Positions 62,819 through 64,000 of a stretch of DNA of 64,000 nucleotides are shown here, piece after piece. Position 1 is the first letter of the stretch. Each line of letters begins with the position of its first letter. The notes beneath the pieces were generated by a model. That model did no database searches. It was not told the DNA's origin and saw nothing but the letters and a program-made list of their open reading frames with translations. Made by a program: the position numbers and the translations under genes. The DNA lies in contig NZ_LJTC01000011.1 in assembly GCF_001306915.1 (NCBI RefSeq), forward strand, positions 62,001-126,000, written 5' to 3'. This DNA comes from Pseudoalteromonas lipolytica. GTDB lineage: Bacteria; Pseudomonadota; Gammaproteobacteria; Enterobacterales; Alteromonadaceae.

Positions 62819-64000
62819 TTAATTAGTTAGCTCTGACTTAATTAGCTCTTTAAGTTCCATAGCTTTTAAATAAAAGACATGTAACTCTTTAATCTTTTTA
62901 ACCCAATCGTAATTAATCACACGCTCTCCATAATAAGCACCAGCAAGTTGTCCATATACAGCCCCAGTAGTATCAGCATCTTCACCTAGATTGACAGCCA
63001 GCAAAGCACCGTCCTCAAAGGTATCAGAATGATAAAAAGCCCATAAAACAGCTTCTAAAGTATGCATTACATAGCCACTAGCACGTATTTGCGAAGCTTT
63101 TTTAGTTTTATACTCAGCATTTATTATTAAGTCAGTTACAGATTGACAAAGTGGGTTCTTCTCCCAATAACCCTCGATAGGTGAGTAAACTCCATCTAGT
63201 AAGTTTTCTTTAGATTCACCATGAAGTGCTCCCCATAGCAAACCACTAAAATATCGGCACGCATCGACTGCTTCTTCTGCACCATGAGTTGTTTTAGAAC
63301 TTAAAGCGGCATATTTAATTGAGTCTTCGAAGCTGTAATAGTAACGAATCGGTATTGGTGCTAAACGCATCAACGAACCATTTCCGGCTGAATTAGGATC
63401 TTTGTCACCCGCTATAGGATCACCTGTTCGCTCATAATTTTTCAGTGCATGAATTACGGTATTTCCAATATCGAAACATTTTCCATTAACACTAAAAACA
63501 CCATCCTTCCACCATTTAGAATACAAATCCATTTGATCTTTTGGATCAAAAACTTTAGTGCGAACAAGGCTATGAGCTAAGCAATACATCATACTTGTAT
63601 CATCAGTCCACTCCCCTGCTTTAAGATTGAACGGCCCACCTCCAATAATGCCATTAATCGGCTCAAATGTTCCCGGAGCTTGAAATTCAAGCGTCGTTCC
63701 TAAAGCGTCCCCAACAGCACAACCAAGCAGAGCACCTCGAAAACGATTAATATCATCATCACAATCTACTTGAATTCTCTTATAATATTCTTTGCACTGT
63801 TCATCAGTAGGTTTGGGCACCGCGGTTCGGTAAACAAGATATGATAACATCCATTGTGTTTTATGAGGCTCTCTAGAACCGCTCATTTTATTTGTCATAA
63901 AAGGAAAGCGAAGATCGTCGGGAATTCTAAATCTCTCCTCAAAAATTTTGATAATATCTGGATCTGTAATAGGAAGACCATTATCATCTAATAAAAAATC
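62819..64000 (-). CDS. ADP-ribosylglycohydrolase family protein (5' end outside window)
   Basis: The ARH/DraG-type core: RFRGALLGCAVGDALGTTLEF, then EWTDDTSMMY and NLGEDADTTGAVYGQLAGA, in which Asp pairs and Thr bind two metal ions at the active site. The enzyme removes ADP-ribose from arginine or related groups. An ATG occurs at 63898, but the frame continues open to the window edge as DFLLDDNGLPITDPDIIKIFE and RFRIPDDLRFPF, which looks coding, so the protein is probably longer. In this setting it may counter an ADP-ribosylating toxin (as Tri1 does for Tre1); inference. Confidence 0.85.
   Translation of the reverse strand, partial: DFLLDDNGLPITDPDIIKIFEERFRIPDDLRFPFMTNKMSGSREPHKTQWMLSYLVYRTAVPKPTDEQCKEYYKRIQVDCDDDINRFRGALLGCAVGDALGTTLEFQAPGTFEPINGIIGGGPFNLKAGEWTDDTSMMYCLAHSLVRTKVFDPKDQMDLYSKWWKDGVFSVNGKCFDIGNTVIHALKNYERTGDPIAGDKDPNSAGNGSLMRLAPIPIRYYYSFEDSIKYAALSSKTTHGAEEAVDACRYFSGLLWGALHGESKENLLDGVYSPIEGYWEKNPLCQSVTDLIINAEYKTKKASQIRASGYVMHTLEAVLWAFYHSDTFEDGALLAVNLGEDADTTGAVYGQLAGAYYGERVINYDWVKKIKELHVFYLKAMELKELIKSELTN

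Noticed and set aside
45158..64000. Prophage
   Set aside because: No capsid, portal, terminase, integrase or tail genes; the lysozyme-like genes sit with Rhs tips and immunity proteins and share an effector-type N-terminus.

Overview
The window looks like the chromosome of a marine gammaproteobacterium of the Pseudoalteromonas/Alteromonadales type. The basis is moderate AT-richness, several TonB-receptor plus LacI-regulator sugar loci, a csgDEFG-type curli locus, large secreted peptidases, a periplasmic multiheme cytochrome and sulfatase, and a large polymorphic-toxin region. The genus is an inference from gene content. I saw no tRNA, rRNA, CRISPR array or intact transposase.

Left part (1-24 kb): the end of a LysR regulator; a serine hydrolase broken by one amber codon; an S9 peptidase; a LacI regulator overlapping a glycosyltransferase; a threonine/serine exporter behind a perfect palindrome; an octaheme cytochrome c with TPRs convergent with a sulfatase; two outer-membrane-type proteins; a ParD-like antitoxin overlapping a type I methionine aminopeptidase, with a candidate operator; an S41 peptidase; a tandem array of 77-83 bp structured units on the + strand (17943-18305); and an aldehyde dehydrogenase divergent from its AraC-type regulator.

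Middle (21.7-45 kb): a sucrose locus (LacI repressor, sucrose phosphorylase, MFS transporter, TonB receptor) whose three promoters carry CTTAATCGATTAAG-type operators; a sugar-efflux MFS protein; an S8 subtilase with P and PKD domains; a curli locus with one very large curlin-repeat protein, csgE, csgF, csgG and a csgD-like regulator; a trehalose locus (GH37 trehalase, MFS transporter, LacI regulator, TonB receptor) with TTGCAAACGTTTGCAA operators; then SGNH hydrolase, DsrE-like and flavodoxin genes and a SoxR gene cut off after 49 codons.

Right part (45.1-64 kb): from the truncated soxR onward, nearly everything lies on the - strand and forms a graveyard of polymorphic toxins. About ten times the decayed C-terminal end of an effector (Rhs core tips, YeeF-type nuclease tips, cell-wall hydrolases, unidentified tips) is followed at once by an intact small gene that looks like its immunity gene (Imm49, GAD-like/DUF1851, YezG, membrane or periplasmic proteins). 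One 2.7 kb module is tandemly duplicated, and part of it occurs a third time 13 kb away. The toxins are disrupted while most immunity frames stay open, which suggests an orphan-immunity array kept for protection against neighbours. An ADP-ribosylglycohydrolase runs off the right edge.

The two signals most worth follow-up are this immunity array and the 77-83 bp structured repeats, whose stems change sequence but stay paired only on the + strand.
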